Origin: Phaeodactylum tricornutum CCAP 1055/1
Lineage: Eukaryota > Bacillariophyta > Bacillariophyceae > Surirellales > Neidiaceae
Reading direction: 5' to 3'
Length of the DNA: 64,000 bases
Assembly (NCBI RefSeq): GCF_000150955.2
Contig: NC_011697.1
Span: 231,830 to 295,829 of the forward strand
Part shown: in pieces, positions 21,654-32,020 of the stretch
How positions within the stretch are numbered: position 1 is the first letter of the stretch
Layout of the letters: every line of letters begins with the position of its first letter
The notes under the pieces: generated by a model
Database searches by the model: none
What the model was told of the DNA's origin: nothing
Seen by the model: only the letters and a program-made list of their open reading frames with translations
Position numbers and translations under genes: made by a program

Positions 21654-24461
21654 CTAGAGCTCTCCTCCATCTTTGATCTGTGCCTGAAAGTCTCGACGGA
21701 GCCGACGAATATCGTCTGCTGAAAGTTGACGATTGCCAATGCTTTGTTTCTGTTCGTTATGACGTTCTTGCTCCAGCCGACGCGCGTCACACACAATCCC
21801 CTTGAGTTCACAAAAGGCTGGCACAAACGGACACACCGCCGTACAAGCAACCGGACCGTACTCGTCCCAACGCCAAATCGCACGGTCCGGCACCTTTTCC
21901 TCCATATCGTACGGAGCCATGTAGGGCTCGTTGGCCCAGTCCTCTGGAAGATGCTGCAAATCGTCTCCTGGCACACAGGCACCGTCGATTTCTCGCAGTG
22001 TAGGACCAGGAGGAGCACCATCACTGTTCAGCGGCGGGCAAGTTAGACTCATATTGTTATAGCCTTCGTAGAATGCAAATGGACAACGCGTACGATCCGT
22101 AAAAGCCGTTTTGATGGATGTGTCGTTGGGGAAAATCATTGAGGCTGGATCCTGAATGAGCGTTCCAATCGCAAAATTCTTGTGGTCTTCAAACGGTTTG
22201 GCTGTGAGCACTGTGTAAGTCCCTTCCACAGTGTCACCCTGCGTATGAGCACAAGGCAAGGCCTCATAGTAGTCCATAACAAACGTCTTGGCGGTACGGA
22301 CCCATTGTTCAAAGGATCCTCCGGGAATATCGTAGCCGCCGCCTGTGGACGAATGCGTCTCAATGATAACGTCATAGGTCGCCCAAACATTGTCATTCAA
22401 GAGAAGTTTCCCCATTTCCTTCATGCAAAATTGCAAATACCGATACGACTTTTTGGGAATATTTTTAGGGTAATATGTTTTCCACTTGGAGTTTTGAAAG
22501 CAGGCTTCACACTCTTGGAGTTGCGCCCATGGACCCGCCGCCATCATAACGTCAATTTCAGGGGAAGCGCAGTCGAAGTACGGCGTTGACGAATTGAACG
22601 ACCACAGCTGATTCGCCTCATCCAACGAAAAGGAATCATACATGACACCGGCGGCATCTAACTTGCTCTTGATACTGGCGACCCGTTCCGGCCAATGCCA
22701 GGCAGTCTTCCCATAGGATTGGCGCACAGCTTCGTTCCATGAATAAGTTGCAGTTTCGTTGTCAAATACCCATTCTCCGTTGCCTTCGATGATCATGACA
22801 CGCAACTCGGTCAAGTTGACGTCGGCAGGATTAACGTAAGGAATCGCAACACTGTCACCGTCCAAGGGATCATCACCAGTACGAGCGTAGTTAAAGATTA
22901 CGCCGAAATCCGAAAGGTACCGAGAATGAAAGCCGAGGTGGTCAGTTTCGGAGCACAACAATCCGGCTCCGGCCCGAGACAAGGTACCGTACGAGCCAAT
23001 ATGTCCAGAGATCAAATTGGCTGCCGACGGACACGCGATGGACCCCGACGTTTCTTCCGAAATAGCAAACGGCAAGGCTCCAAAGGCTGCACCACTAGCT
23101 GATCCACACGACGACCCACAGCCGGGACCGTTCAAATATGGACTCATGCACTCACCCCAGCCGTTGGCGGACGACCATGCAAATGTTCCAAGCATCATCT
23201 TAGCGATGGGAATAGCACCACCGTCCAAAAGTTTTTGCATCAGAGTGGACTTGACAGATTGCACATTCGTGGCATGCAGCAAGGATCCATACATGGTAGG
23301 TTCGTCGTCATAGATTTGGTGATGATCTTTGACACCGAATGGAATGCACATGAGCGGGCCAAGATTGGTGCCTTCAGCAAGCAAAGTATCATGCAAAGCC
23401 GCGGTCTCTAATGCACGATCGTAAAGCGGTGTTGCGACGATACCAAGATAGGGATCAAACTCGGACAAGCGATCGACGAAGGCTTGCACAACCTCGACAC
23501 ACGAGACAGCGCCCCCCTGGATCAAACTAGAAATTTCGAGAATTGGCATGTAGTAGAGATCGGAAGGTTGTGAGTACGTCGGCGGATCAGGGAGGGTAAA
23601 ATTCACTTCGTCGGCTTCGTTGGATTCTGTCGGAAATTGAAAGACATCGCCCTGCATATCCCGAACCAGCGAATCGTCACCAGCGTTTGCCAAATAAAAC
23701 TGAGCCTCGGGGTTGTAATCGTAAAAGATAGGAAAACCGGCAACGTCGAATCGTTCAGCTTGTCCATCGTTGCTGACACGGGCGATCGTCTGGTCGACGA
23801 GGGGCGTGAGTGACGCGAAATCACCAAAAGCGATTTGCGAAACGAGCGCATCGTAAACGCTGGCGTCAGCTTCTTCGGCGGTTAGAGTTCCATTTAGCTG
23901 AGAATTGAGACTGGCAACTTCAGCTTGCAAGGCAGCTATAGTCGCTCGAAGTTCTTCCTCACTGGTGCCACTACCATCGGCGGCGTCCGGTCCGTGAATT
24001 TCGATCTCAATAACTTCTTCGCAATCGAGTTGGGCTTCAACTGAGGGGAATAGAGACGTAAGTAAGCCAATGCCAAGCGACATACCGTACGAAGCGCCGC
24101 CGAGGTACAAAAGTGCAGACGACACAACCGTAGAAGCAGTCGCAGCACTCGACACGGTCGAAGCTCCCGCAGGTGAGCCGCTGACGCCACCACCATTCAC
24201 GTTGCAGATCTGAGACATCACCATCAAGGCACGTTCTGCTTCCATGACTTTCATCATCGGTTCTGTACTGTATCGCGTGACCTTGATCATGGACGTCTCC
24301 GACGCAATGCGGGAGACAATGGGACGCACGCCCGAGAAAAAGACCGCGTCGAAGTCGGACATGGATACCTCCATGGGAGAATCTGGTGTGACCAGTACGC
24401 AGTCAGCCGCTCTCGTCGACTGGATCAGACCAGCGAAAAAGAACAAGACAGAGGCAAACAT
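21654..24461 (-). CDS. Secreted amidase-signature enzyme with long N-terminal extension
   Basis: Protein of 935 residues. The ATG at 24461 gives a clear signal peptide (MFASVLFFFAGLIQSTRAAD). Residues to about 310 are an unrecognised extension with a second hydrophobic Ser/Ala/Gly-rich segment near 120-165 and a short coiled coil (EEELRATIAALQAEVASL). The amidase-signature domain follows: catalytic Lys in PFGVKDHH, Gly/Ser-rich loop GCGSSCGSASG, and nucleophile Ser in ETSGSIACPSA, so the Ser-cisSer-Lys triad is present. The family hydrolyses amide bonds; the substrate is unknown. The C-terminal 200 residues, Cys-rich in places, are part of or beyond the fold. TGACTGTGAA lies at 24521-24530, about 60 bases upstream. 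Confidence 0.87.
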   Translation of the reverse strand: MFASVLFFFAGLIQSTRAADCVLVTPDSPMEVSMSDFDAVFFSGVRPIVSRIASETSMIKVTRYSTEPMMKVMEAERALMVMSQICNVNGGGVSGSPAGASTVSSAATASTVVSSALLYLGGASYGMSLGIGLLTSLFPSVEAQLDCEEVIEIEIHGPDAADGSGTSEEELRATIAALQAEVASLNSQLNGTLTAEEADASVYDALVSQIAFGDFASLTPLVDQTIARVSNDGQAERFDVAGFPIFYDYNPEAQFYLANAGDDSLVRDMQGDVFQFPTESNEADEVNFTLPDPPTYSQPSDLYYMPILEISSLIQGGAVSCVEVVQAFVDRLSEFDPYLGIVATPLYDRALETAALHDTLLAEGTNLGPLMCIPFGVKDHHQIYDDEPTMYGSLLHATNVQSVKSTLMQKLLDGGAIPIAKMMLGTFAWSSANGWGECMSPYLNGPGCGSSCGSASGAAFGALPFAISEETSGSIACPSAANLISGHIGSYGTLSRAGAGLLCSETDHLGFHSRYLSDFGVIFNYARTGDDPLDGDSVAIPYVNPADVNLTELRVMIIEGNGEWVFDNETATYSWNEAVRQSYGKTAWHWPERVASIKSKLDAAGVMYDSFSLDEANQLWSFNSSTPYFDCASPEIDVMMAAGPWAQLQECEACFQNSKWKTYYPKNIPKKSYRYLQFCMKEMGKLLLNDNVWATYDVIIETHSSTGGGYDIPGGSFEQWVRTAKTFVMDYYEALPCAHTQGDTVEGTYTVLTAKPFEDHKNFAIGTLIQDPASMIFPNDTSIKTAFTDRTRCPFAFYEGYNNMSLTCPPLNSDGAPPGPTLREIDGACVPGDDLQHLPEDWANEPYMAPYDMEEKVPDRAIWRWDEYGPVACTAVCPFVPAFCELKGIVCDARRLEQERHNEQKQSIGNRQLSADDIRRLRRDFQAQIKDGGEL

Positions 24462-24822
24462 TTTACAGTAATTAATTGTTCTTTCAAACCTTGGACAACA
24501 GAAAAATGAGAAGAAGTGTTTGACTGTGAAATTATACGGTATTTGGAGCAGTCGTCTCGCTTGGCCGGCTTCCGACTTTTCGTGAGGAAGTAACATAAAT
24601 GCAGAAATTCAAGTAAAATGTATGTCCTAGCTAGTGTCAATTATCAAAGGAGAAAATACTCATTTTCGGCATAGTGTTTCGGCAGAGATACCATACCGTA
24701 GCTGTACAAATTCTTTGCTATACAACGGAAGTAGAAATCAGGATTAGGGATCTTCAATTTATCACAGTGCGACCAAAAGACGGTACAAACATACTTTGTG
24801 TCAACTGTCAGCAAAATCACGG

Positions 24823-24835
24823 TTTGACAGTCAAA
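24823..24835. repeat. 13-bp palindrome TTTGACAGTCAAA
   Basis: Perfect six-base arms around a central A. The arm TTTGAC and the GACAGTCAA core resemble the TTGACTGTGAA motif seen upstream of several genes. Confidence 0.45.
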
Positions 24836-25046
24836 ACGATTCCCCCTCATCTCACCTTACCTGTTGTACCGCATCAGGATCGTCGTCAGCAAAGTTCTTC
24901 GTGAGATGTCCTCCGTCAATCTGGTCATACTTCCGACAGAATAGAAAGAAAATTGAATTTCATCTTATTCTCAAGCTTCCTCGCTTCAATCTCTACTTTT
25001 TGTCGACTGTTCTTCGAAGATTCACACTGGATGATGCCATTCTTTT

Positions 25047-25566
25047 TCACATACATTCAAATACTTCAAGTCTGGCATCAAGGCTGTTCATAACCTCCGC
25101 CTTTTGCCTCGCCACAACGATGAAAAGAATTTTCCGGCCTGCCTCTTTTGGATCTGGCTCCTTTTTACCAGACTCACAGTCAACGACATATACGTCGATC
25201 TCGTTACCGGGACACGGCGGCGAGGCTTCCGTGCACTCACACTTTTTGAATAGCATGGAAAAAGTCGTACCCGCGTTTCAAAACAGCGATCTTCACATTC
25301 CCTTGTTTTGTTTCTCCAAAGTCACAAGAGCAAGTAGCCAAGGGGCTAGGTAGTTGATGACCAAATTTTAAATTGTTTTCGTTTGGTGTAAAGACATTCT
25401 CAATCCCAATGACACTTCCTTGGAAGGCCGAGAGACAGCCCTTAGACTTTTGGAGATGCAATACAAAGTTTTGAGCCGCATGCCAACCGAAAGAAATAAT
25501 GATGAAATTGAGGAGTCTCCGGACAACAGGAATAGTCCCAGCCAATGATCTTTTTTCGAACCGCAA
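25047..25566 (-). CDS. Possible unrecognised gene or gene fragment
   Basis: Two overlapping minus-strand frames (25566-25237 and 25256-25047) have coding-like composition with cysteine clusters (LATCSCDFGETKQG, then KKCECTEASPPCPG) and a natural-looking end (GRKILFIVVARQKAEV). They switch frame in a short overlap near 25237-25256, so a splice or a frameshift would be needed to make one product. No ATG with good context was found at the 5' end. The protein is not recognised; it may be a decayed gene. Confidence 0.25.
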
Positions 25567-26517
25567 GAGTTGGCCGTTTTGCCAGGAGCGGTCCTCATGA
25601 TTTGGAACCTTTCGCTTATTACAAAAGGTATAAAGAGCCTAACCCCTTGCAAAGGATTTCAAAATTTCCGCCTTTGTCTCCTGTCGATGGCTTCAGACTT
25701 GAACAAGTATCACATACATCAGTATGTCTCATCGTATCGGGAGGGTCTAACGTTAGTCGAAATTCAGTTCCACTTACAAAAAGGCACATTCGCTGAAGCT
25801 ATGGGGTTTTGCCTTTTCAAGCATCCAGAGGCCATTTTTGGATTGAAACCTGGATCAGACGCCGATGATGTTGATACATGATTACAAAGTAACCAAAGCT
25901 TCCCTCTACAGAAGAAATCGATCTGGCAAGCATACCATTGAAAACGTAAACAAGCAGAAACCTTGGCACGTTGTCATACCGACAGCTCACATGTACTGTC
26001 GGAAGCTATTTGGCTCATCTGCTCTTCGGTGGCTCCGGGATGTGTATACCGTTGAAGTATTGGAGACGAGCCACTGGCCTTGTCGCTGGGCCAGCCGTGG
26101 CTACCCACTGGAGCCAGAGAGGACGCCAACCATTCGGCCGCAACTAAGATCACACAACTGCAGTATATCTTGGTGTGAGCTGCAGCTGCCGAGATGACAC
26201 GATTTGCTTGATTGTATGTGGCATTAAGGTGCTTGCATTTGAAAGTTCAGCCTACAGAGGATTGAACTGTGCCTCGCTATCTCTGAAACAAAAAAACAAA
26301 AAATAAATTCCGGCTGGAGCAAACACGGGGCCTCAACCCCGAATGATTAAAAAATGTAATATGTAGTTGATAAGGTATCACGTTCGAGCGCGTATTGTAT
26401 TAGAGAAATGCCATTGACTGTGTTCATACCGTTTTCGAGATATATATAGCACTCTCACTCCCGTCGATTATTCAGATCGCTGAGTCATACAGTCACAACC
26501 CACAGCACCAAACCCTT

Positions 26518-27504
26518 CTAAAAGCTTGGTGGCGGAGGAGGAGGAGGTGGCAGGAACGCCCCGTGTGACGGCGGTGGGAGCGTTTCCGTGATGGGGGGTG
26601 GTGGTGGCGGTGGTGGGAGAGTTTTAACAATGGGTGGCGGAGGTGGCGGTGGAACACCGGCAGCAGTTTGCGGAAGTGGAGGAGGAGGCGGTGGTGGTGG
26701 AGGAATTGCAGATCCTGCCAAAGGAGGGAGAGGGGGCGGGGGCGGAGGCATACTTGATAACGGAGGTGGCGGAGGCGGTGGTAGAAAGGATCCGGTTGAT
26801 TGCTGACCAGTAGACGCAAAGGTGGAGTTCGGTCGAAATAATGTCGGTCCTGACGGCCCCAGCTGCTGATTTGCCCGTTTCGCTTCCGCCAACATGCGCT
26901 CTGCTCGACTCCCGTGCCGCTCGTTGGTAATATTTCCGTTGGCGTCTTTTTTCCACGCATAGTTTACTTGAATCTGTCGATTTCCAAGATACTGTCCGTT
27001 CATTAACTCGATTGCCATGTCGGCGGCTTGGAACGAATCGTACGACAAAAACGCAAAACCTTTTGATTGCTGAGTGGCTTCGTCTCGGGCGATGTTAGGC
27101 GTTCGAACCAAAGTTCCAAATGCAGTGAACGTTTCATACAGTAGCTGCTCGTTCACATCAATTGGATCCACGTTTCCGATGAATAAGTTTGCACCGATAT
27201 CGCGACTGTGACGGCCCTCTTCATCATTCAGTGACGATTTACTCACTCGAACAGGCCTTCCGAATAGCTTCATCATGTGCAAAATAGTCATGGCGTAATC
27301 GGCATCAACGGCGTCGAGATATTCCACAAAACCATAGCCATTGTGTTGCCCCGAAAGCTTATCCTTGGGCATGTAAACTGAGGCCACTCGTCCGACTTGA
27401 CTAAAGAGTTCCGTTAGGAGCTCCTCCGAACAAGCTTGGTCAAGGTTCCCAACGTAAACTGTCGCATCCTGATTTCTGTGCTCGACAACAGCCAGTGAAG
27501 CCAT
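26518..27504 (-). CDS. SF3B4: Splicing factor 3B subunit 4 (SF3B4/SAP49)
   Basis: Core U2 snRNP protein that binds pre-mRNA near the branch site and bridges to SF3B2. The ATG at 27504 gives 328 residues. Two RRMs are clear: residues about 14-90 (RNP2 VYVGNL, RNP1 NGYGFVEY) and about 101-180 (RNP2 LFIGNV, RNP1 KGFAFLSY). The linker and the sequence QIQVNYAWKKDANG after RRM2 are typical of SF3B4. The C-terminal third is proline-rich, with repeated PPPPPP runs separated by short hydrophobic pieces, as in animal SF3B4. The length is somewhat shorter than the human protein. Very high confidence of identity. Confidence 0.93.
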   Translation of the reverse strand: MASLAVVEHRNQDATVYVGNLDQACSEELLTELFSQVGRVASVYMPKDKLSGQHNGYGFVEYLDAVDADYAMTILHMMKLFGRPVRVSKSSLNDEEGRHSRDIGANLFIGNVDPIDVNEQLLYETFTAFGTLVRTPNIARDEATQQSKGFAFLSYDSFQAADMAIELMNGQYLGNRQIQVNYAWKKDANGNITNERHGSRAERMLAEAKRANQQLGPSGPTLFRPNSTFASTGQQSTGSFLPPPPPPPLSSMPPPPPPLPPLAGSAIPPPPPPPPPLPQTAAGVPPPPPPPIVKTLPPPPPPPPITETLPPPSHGAFLPPPPPPPPSF

Positions 27505-28173
27505 TCTTTTGGTCGAGAAGATGAAGTGGGCTGAATTTTGTTCCAGAAGCCAAAAGGAATATCAATTCCAGAATATTTCCTTGTGGAGGGAGTTGTGGCC
27601 CTCAATAGATTTTGTTTGACAAGCCAAGCTTGACCGAACTGTCCCGGATGCCGTGGACGTAGGAATGCAGTTTATGTATATAGACGGAAAAAATACCTAT
27701 CATGGACAGCTAGAGAGCATGTCTGAACATTGCCCTGCCGAAAACTGCCACCTGACGCTACTTCCCCCAGTTTCTTTTTAATAAAAGTATGCTATGCCTA
27801 GAACAATCGTTGGCCTGTTAGTGCCCTACGAGATGCTCTTTTCCAATCGGTGATTACCAACCAGAAGTGGGAAAAGAGCTCCCGCAGTATTTCTTGGAGG
27901 AGCTATCCTTTACATGTTACTAGAACCAACGAATGGCTTCCATAGTTGCACAGACAAAGGAAAGTAGCGACGGATGACACACGCACCGTCTGCGTCATCT
28001 GGTGACATGCCGAAGTGTCTCGTGTGCTACACACACAATTCTAACATTTTCACAAGAGGTATTCCACAAAGTACTGCAGCTGTCATTTGAAACAGTAACA
28101 ATCAGTCGTCTTTTCGATAGGGAAAGGTCAATGAACAAAAATTGTGCTAATTTACACTGAAAGTCGCATCCAT
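27505..28173. other. Intergenic stretch
   Basis: About 670 bases between the SF3B4 start and the 3' end of histidine kinase 3. No gene or RNA was recognised. Confidence 0.4.
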
Positions 28174-30825
28174 TCACAATGCCAAGCTTTCTCGCGCTCC
28201 AATGATAGCGTGGACCTTTTGGAAGGTCTTTTCAATCTCCCCAATATTGAAAGGTTTCGGCATAAACCCAACAGCTCCCGCCTTTTGGCATTCTGCCTCA
28301 AACTCATGAGACACGTTTGCCGTCACAAAGATAACCAATGCTTGGGGATGCCTGGTAGCATGCCGACCCACAATGCGTTTACAGGCCTCCACACCGTTCA
28401 TAACTGGCATTTGCATATCCATGAGTACGACATCAAAAGGCTCCTCGGCTTCACGATCGACGGCCTTCTTTCCGTTGTCCACCATCACCACGTCTTTCAT
28501 ACCGAGTCGATCCAGGATGCGGAGCAAAACCTTTTGATTGATTATATTGTCTTCGGCAACGAGTACCCGAAACGCCGCGTATGGTATGCGATTAGCTCGT
28601 CTGAAGGATGCAGTCTTCACTGGACCTTCCGGACGATTACGTGTACGGTGAACAAATGCGGCAATGGATTCCATCAAGACCGAAGGTAAGATTTGGACCA
28701 AGGAACGGTAATGGTCCTGTGTTTCTGGAATGCAAAATTTGGGACCGAACGTCAATAGTACAGAAGTAGCCAAATTGGACAGTAAATCGAAAGCCTCTGA
28801 ATCGTACAAATCTTCATGTACCAAACAAAAGTAGTGACGGCCTCGTTTTAAAAAACCCTGGGTCGTAATACTACCATCCATCTCTTCCATATCGTCGAAT
28901 TGATGGAAAGTCACACTGTAACGCTGAAAAATTGGCGAAATCTGAGCAAGAGTCCCAGCGTCGTTACACACAAACAAGATCGTGGCGTTCTGTAAGTGAG
29001 AAGTAATAGAAGCAATCGGGGCCGGCTCTTGATGGAAGGGAAGATCGACAGTAAACGTAGACCAACGCCCCACTTCGCTGTCAACAAAGACATGCCCGCC
29101 TAGACCTGCCACAAGTTTGGCCGTAATGGCGAGCCCGAGACCAGTGCCCCCATAAACGCGTTCTGTTTCGGAACTGGCTTGCAGAAACGGTTGAAAGATC
29201 CGTGAAAAATCGGTATGTCGGATCCCTTGACCATAATCTTTGATGATAAATCGTAACACGCAATTTGGAGGTTCCACAGTATCAGACGAATTTCCTTCTG
29301 GAAAAACTAGCGGCGACCATGATCTGTCCGTGCATTCTCTTTGAATGTCGATGCCCTCAAATAGAGAGTTCGTTGCTGCTTTCTCAGCAAGCGACACGCG
29401 GAGTTCCACGATACTGTCATCTCGACTAAATTTAATGGCGTTGCCCAGCAAATTGTAAAGAATCTGTTGCAATCGTCGACTATCTGTGTGAACGTATTCT
29501 GGAACAGCGGGATCGTAGTATGTTTTAACCAAAATACGTTTGGATTGAGCCTTCATCTCGATTGAATGCACCATAGAGATCAATGTTTCTTGCAGACTGC
29601 TCCGCTGGATTTCGATATCAACATTGCCCGATTCCAATCTGGAATAATCCAATACATCATTGACCACTGTTAAGAGTAAATCACCACTCATGACAATCAT
29701 ACGCATGGAGTCTTCCTGCATCGGACTCAATTTGGATTCTTGCAACAAGCTGGAAAGACCGACAATACAATTAAGCGGAGTGCGAATTTCATGACTCATA
29801 CAGGCAAAATGTTGAAGCTGCTGTGCCGAAGTTTGCATCACTTGCCGATTGGCCTGTTTCAAACGTTCATTAGAGACTTGCAATTCCCGGGTGCGGTCCC
29901 GGACCTTTTGTTCCAGGGTATTGATGAGTGACTCGTTTTCCTGTACCTGTTGAAAGGCTTGTAACAGATTGCTGCAGGTCACCATGAAGGGCTCTAGAAA
30001 ATCAGCATCTTCCTGTACGTATCCATTCGGTTTGTTGGCGATTCCCACGAGACCGATCAGCTTTCCATTGTTTTCAAAAAATGGAATACCCAAAAATGTT
30101 TCGATGGGTGGGGGACCCGTTGGGTCGTTGCGCCCTTGCTCCTGATAATTATTGGATATAAGCTGTTGCTGGGATGTTACGACTTTTTCCAGCAGGGTTT
30201 CCATATTAAAAACCTGCATACCCTCTTGGTTCGCTTCGAAAGCAGAATTGTGCGAGCCGAGCGAATTTTCTAGAACGGCGTGGGTTTCCAGATAAACACC
30301 CTTCTGGGCATCATGCTTGACCTCGCCAATAAATCCATAAGCGCTTTCGGTGAGTTCCAAAAGACCTTCGAGCAAACTTCCAAAGACAACTCCAGGGGGT
30401 TCTTTCTGTAAGTATAGTCGTTGTACCTTGGCTGTGCGATCGAGGAGCTTCAATCTCCGTGAAGAATATATACTTTCATCCGATTTTTCTTCAGTTAGTT
30501 GTATGGGTGTAGAATGCGGAGATTCTTCGTGAACAAGGTGACAACAGGAACCAGCTAGGTCTTCGTGCCCTCCGTATCCAACTTTTAAGGCTTTGCGTAT
30601 TTTTTCGCCGTGATGCTTCCATATCCAAATTTTAAGGGTTTCTTCGTCGTCGTCGCTCAACAAGTCTGTAGAAGGTGCGGTAAGCTGTATTCGATCCATT
30701 TGTGCGTAGCAGCCGAGAGGCTGAGTTCTCTGAGAAATAGCAGCATTCCGAGAACAGCAAAAGGCATCTCTGGCGGCACTGCTTTCGAATTTAATTTGTT
30801 GGGATGCCGTCGAGGCAGCCATCAT
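28174..30825 (-). CDS. GAF-type hybrid histidine kinase 3
   Basis: Soluble hybrid two-component kinase of 883 residues. The open frame extends upstream of the first ATG (30825), but that part contains a GTGAGT...TTTCGCAG segment that looks like a short 5' intron. Order: N-terminal region to about 110, GAF sensor about 125-300 (GLLELTESAYGFIGEV), coiled coil, HisKA (FACMSHEIRTPLN), HATPase (LLGNAIKFS, DYGQGI, YGGTGLGLAI), a degenerate receiver-like segment starting ATILFVCNDAG, and an intact C-terminal receiver (VLVAEDN, VLMDMQMPVMNG, MPKPF). No transmembrane helix is present, so it would sense a cytosolic signal. Not closely related to the tandem pair at 7-14 kb. Confidence 0.88.
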   Translation of the reverse strand: MMAASTASQQIKFESSAARDAFCCSRNAAISQRTQPLGCYAQMDRIQLTAPSTDLLSDDDEETLKIWIWKHHGEKIRKALKVGYGGHEDLAGSCCHLVHEESPHSTPIQLTEEKSDESIYSSRRLKLLDRTAKVQRLYLQKEPPGVVFGSLLEGLLELTESAYGFIGEVKHDAQKGVYLETHAVLENSLGSHNSAFEANQEGMQVFNMETLLEKVVTSQQQLISNNYQEQGRNDPTGPPPIETFLGIPFFENNGKLIGLVGIANKPNGYVQEDADFLEPFMVTCSNLLQAFQQVQENESLINTLEQKVRDRTRELQVSNERLKQANRQVMQTSAQQLQHFACMSHEIRTPLNCIVGLSSLLQESKLSPMQEDSMRMIVMSGDLLLTVVNDVLDYSRLESGNVDIEIQRSSLQETLISMVHSIEMKAQSKRILVKTYYDPAVPEYVHTDSRRLQQILYNLLGNAIKFSRDDSIVELRVSLAEKAATNSLFEGIDIQRECTDRSWSPLVFPEGNSSDTVEPPNCVLRFIIKDYGQGIRHTDFSRIFQPFLQASSETERVYGGTGLGLAITAKLVAGLGGHVFVDSEVGRWSTFTVDLPFHQEPAPIASITSHLQNATILFVCNDAGTLAQISPIFQRYSVTFHQFDDMEEMDGSITTQGFLKRGRHYFCLVHEDLYDSEAFDLLSNLATSVLLTFGPKFCIPETQDHYRSLVQILPSVLMESIAAFVHRTRNRPEGPVKTASFRRANRIPYAAFRVLVAEDNIINQKVLLRILDRLGMKDVVMVDNGKKAVDREAEEPFDVVLMDMQMPVMNGVEACKRIVGRHATRHPQALVIFVTANVSHEFEAECQKAGAVGFMPKPFNIGEIEKTFQKVHAIIGARESLAL

Positions 30826-31696
30826 CGATTTCTGCGAAACGACGAAAAACGCAACGATGGGAATGTACTCACGAGCGCGCAATTCTTTCTATCACAGTAG
30901 CGCCGAGATAAAACCGCTGAATGCAGAGTTTTCGCTTACAGAGTAGCTACAACAACATAAACAAGAACTAGCAACGGTGTGAATACCAAACTCAAAGCTA
31001 ACAGGGGGCGGGGCGTGTCTTTGCGATGTCGGTCACCAAAATGTCTGGCATGCCTCGAATTATCTGCTGCCGTGATTGCACTACGGAATCCGAAGCTGCG
31101 ATTTCGTTTCAATAGGTCGTTATTGTATAGCTTCATACGTAGAAGTGTTTCTGTGCTCATATCTCTAGTCAAAAAAATTTAATAGCTTAATGATATTCAA
31201 ATTCAGTCTAATTTAAGAATCCCGAGAAGATCTATGGAGTCTATTATGGATGCCAATTGAATAACATTGTTGACAGTGAATATCATTTCCTATTGACAAC
31301 ATAACGGTAACAAGGGGTTGGCTTTCGCTATGAAATCCGAGAGATATGGAAAAAAAGCTTTCCGCAATCGCCCTGGGAGATGAAGTGTATACACCAACAT
31401 AGTTTAAAAAGGAATGACTCTTGATCATCGGCATCACAGTCACCTTACTCCGATCCAGATAGAATTTGTAACTGGGTTGTGTCGCCATGACATGTCTCTC
31501 GATTGACGCCAATGCCAGCTCGAAACCCAAGACGAGACAAGCGTTTTACAGTTTTACTTATTTTGGTCTTCGCACACTAACTCGTTCTCAGAGTCGAACT
31601 CAAAACAATGTTAAACCCAAAGTGCTGCGCCTGGCAAACAGAGATTTTTAATCAAAGGGTTCCGCAATCCTTTCCAAAAAGGAGTAGTTTCCAGCA
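30826..31696. other. Divergent promoter region
   Basis: About 870 bases between histidine kinase 3 (leftward) and the DUF2061 gene (rightward). A minus-strand frame (31213-31530) lacks a good start and resembles nothing known. No feature is supported. Confidence 0.4.
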
Positions 31697-32020
31697 ATGG
31701 ATCCCCATGAAATGGATGGCTCTTCGGCGCCACGTCGTCGGAACGACAACCACTGGCATCAACCCTTGAACCCCCAGCACGAAGTTGATACCGATCAGCC
31801 AGCACTAGAGACCGACATTACATTGCGAGAAGAATCGCACATGCGAAGTATTGTCAAAGGTCTAACTTGGAGAATTGTGGCAACTACTACGACTACTATT
31901 ATTGCGTGGTTGGTGACTGGCAAAGTCGAAGCGGCACTACAAATTGGCTTTTTCGAGTTCTTTGCCAAACTACTGATCTACTACCTCCACGAGCGGCTCT
32001 GGATCCGCATTGCTTTGTAG
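31697..32020 (+). CDS. DUF2061 small membrane protein
   Basis: Small protein of 107 residues with an ATG at 31697. The first 45 residues are hydrophilic and acidic. The rest matches DUF2061 (PF09834), a family of two-helix membrane proteins also found in bacteria: MRSIVKGLTWRIVATTTT, then a first helix, GKVEAALQIGFFEFFAKLL as the second, and YLHERLWIRI at the end. In some bacteria the domain is fused to or next to sulfur-assimilation enzymes, but no such context is visible here. The location in the cell is unknown. The family call is strong. Confidence 0.85.
   Translation: MDPHEMDGSSAPRRRNDNHWHQPLNPQHEVDTDQPALETDITLREESHMRSIVKGLTWRIVATTTTTIIAWLVTGKVEAALQIGFFEFFAKLLIYYLHERLWIRIAL

Larger units (their letters stand above)
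24462..26517. other. Gene-poor 2 kb stretch
   Basis: Holds the amidase promoter, a 13-bp palindrome TTTGACAGTCAAA at 24823-24835, and a possible minus-strand gene remnant at 25047-25566. The rest shows scattered short frames without family resemblance. It is more AT-rich than the gene regions around it. Confidence 0.4.

Noticed and set aside
24796-25353. 185-codon plus-strand frame
   Set aside because: Overlaps the more coding-like minus-strand frames and shows no motif.
26588-26806. Glycine-rich plus-strand frame
   Set aside because: Antisense of the proline-rich tail of SF3B4; the composition is fully explained by it.
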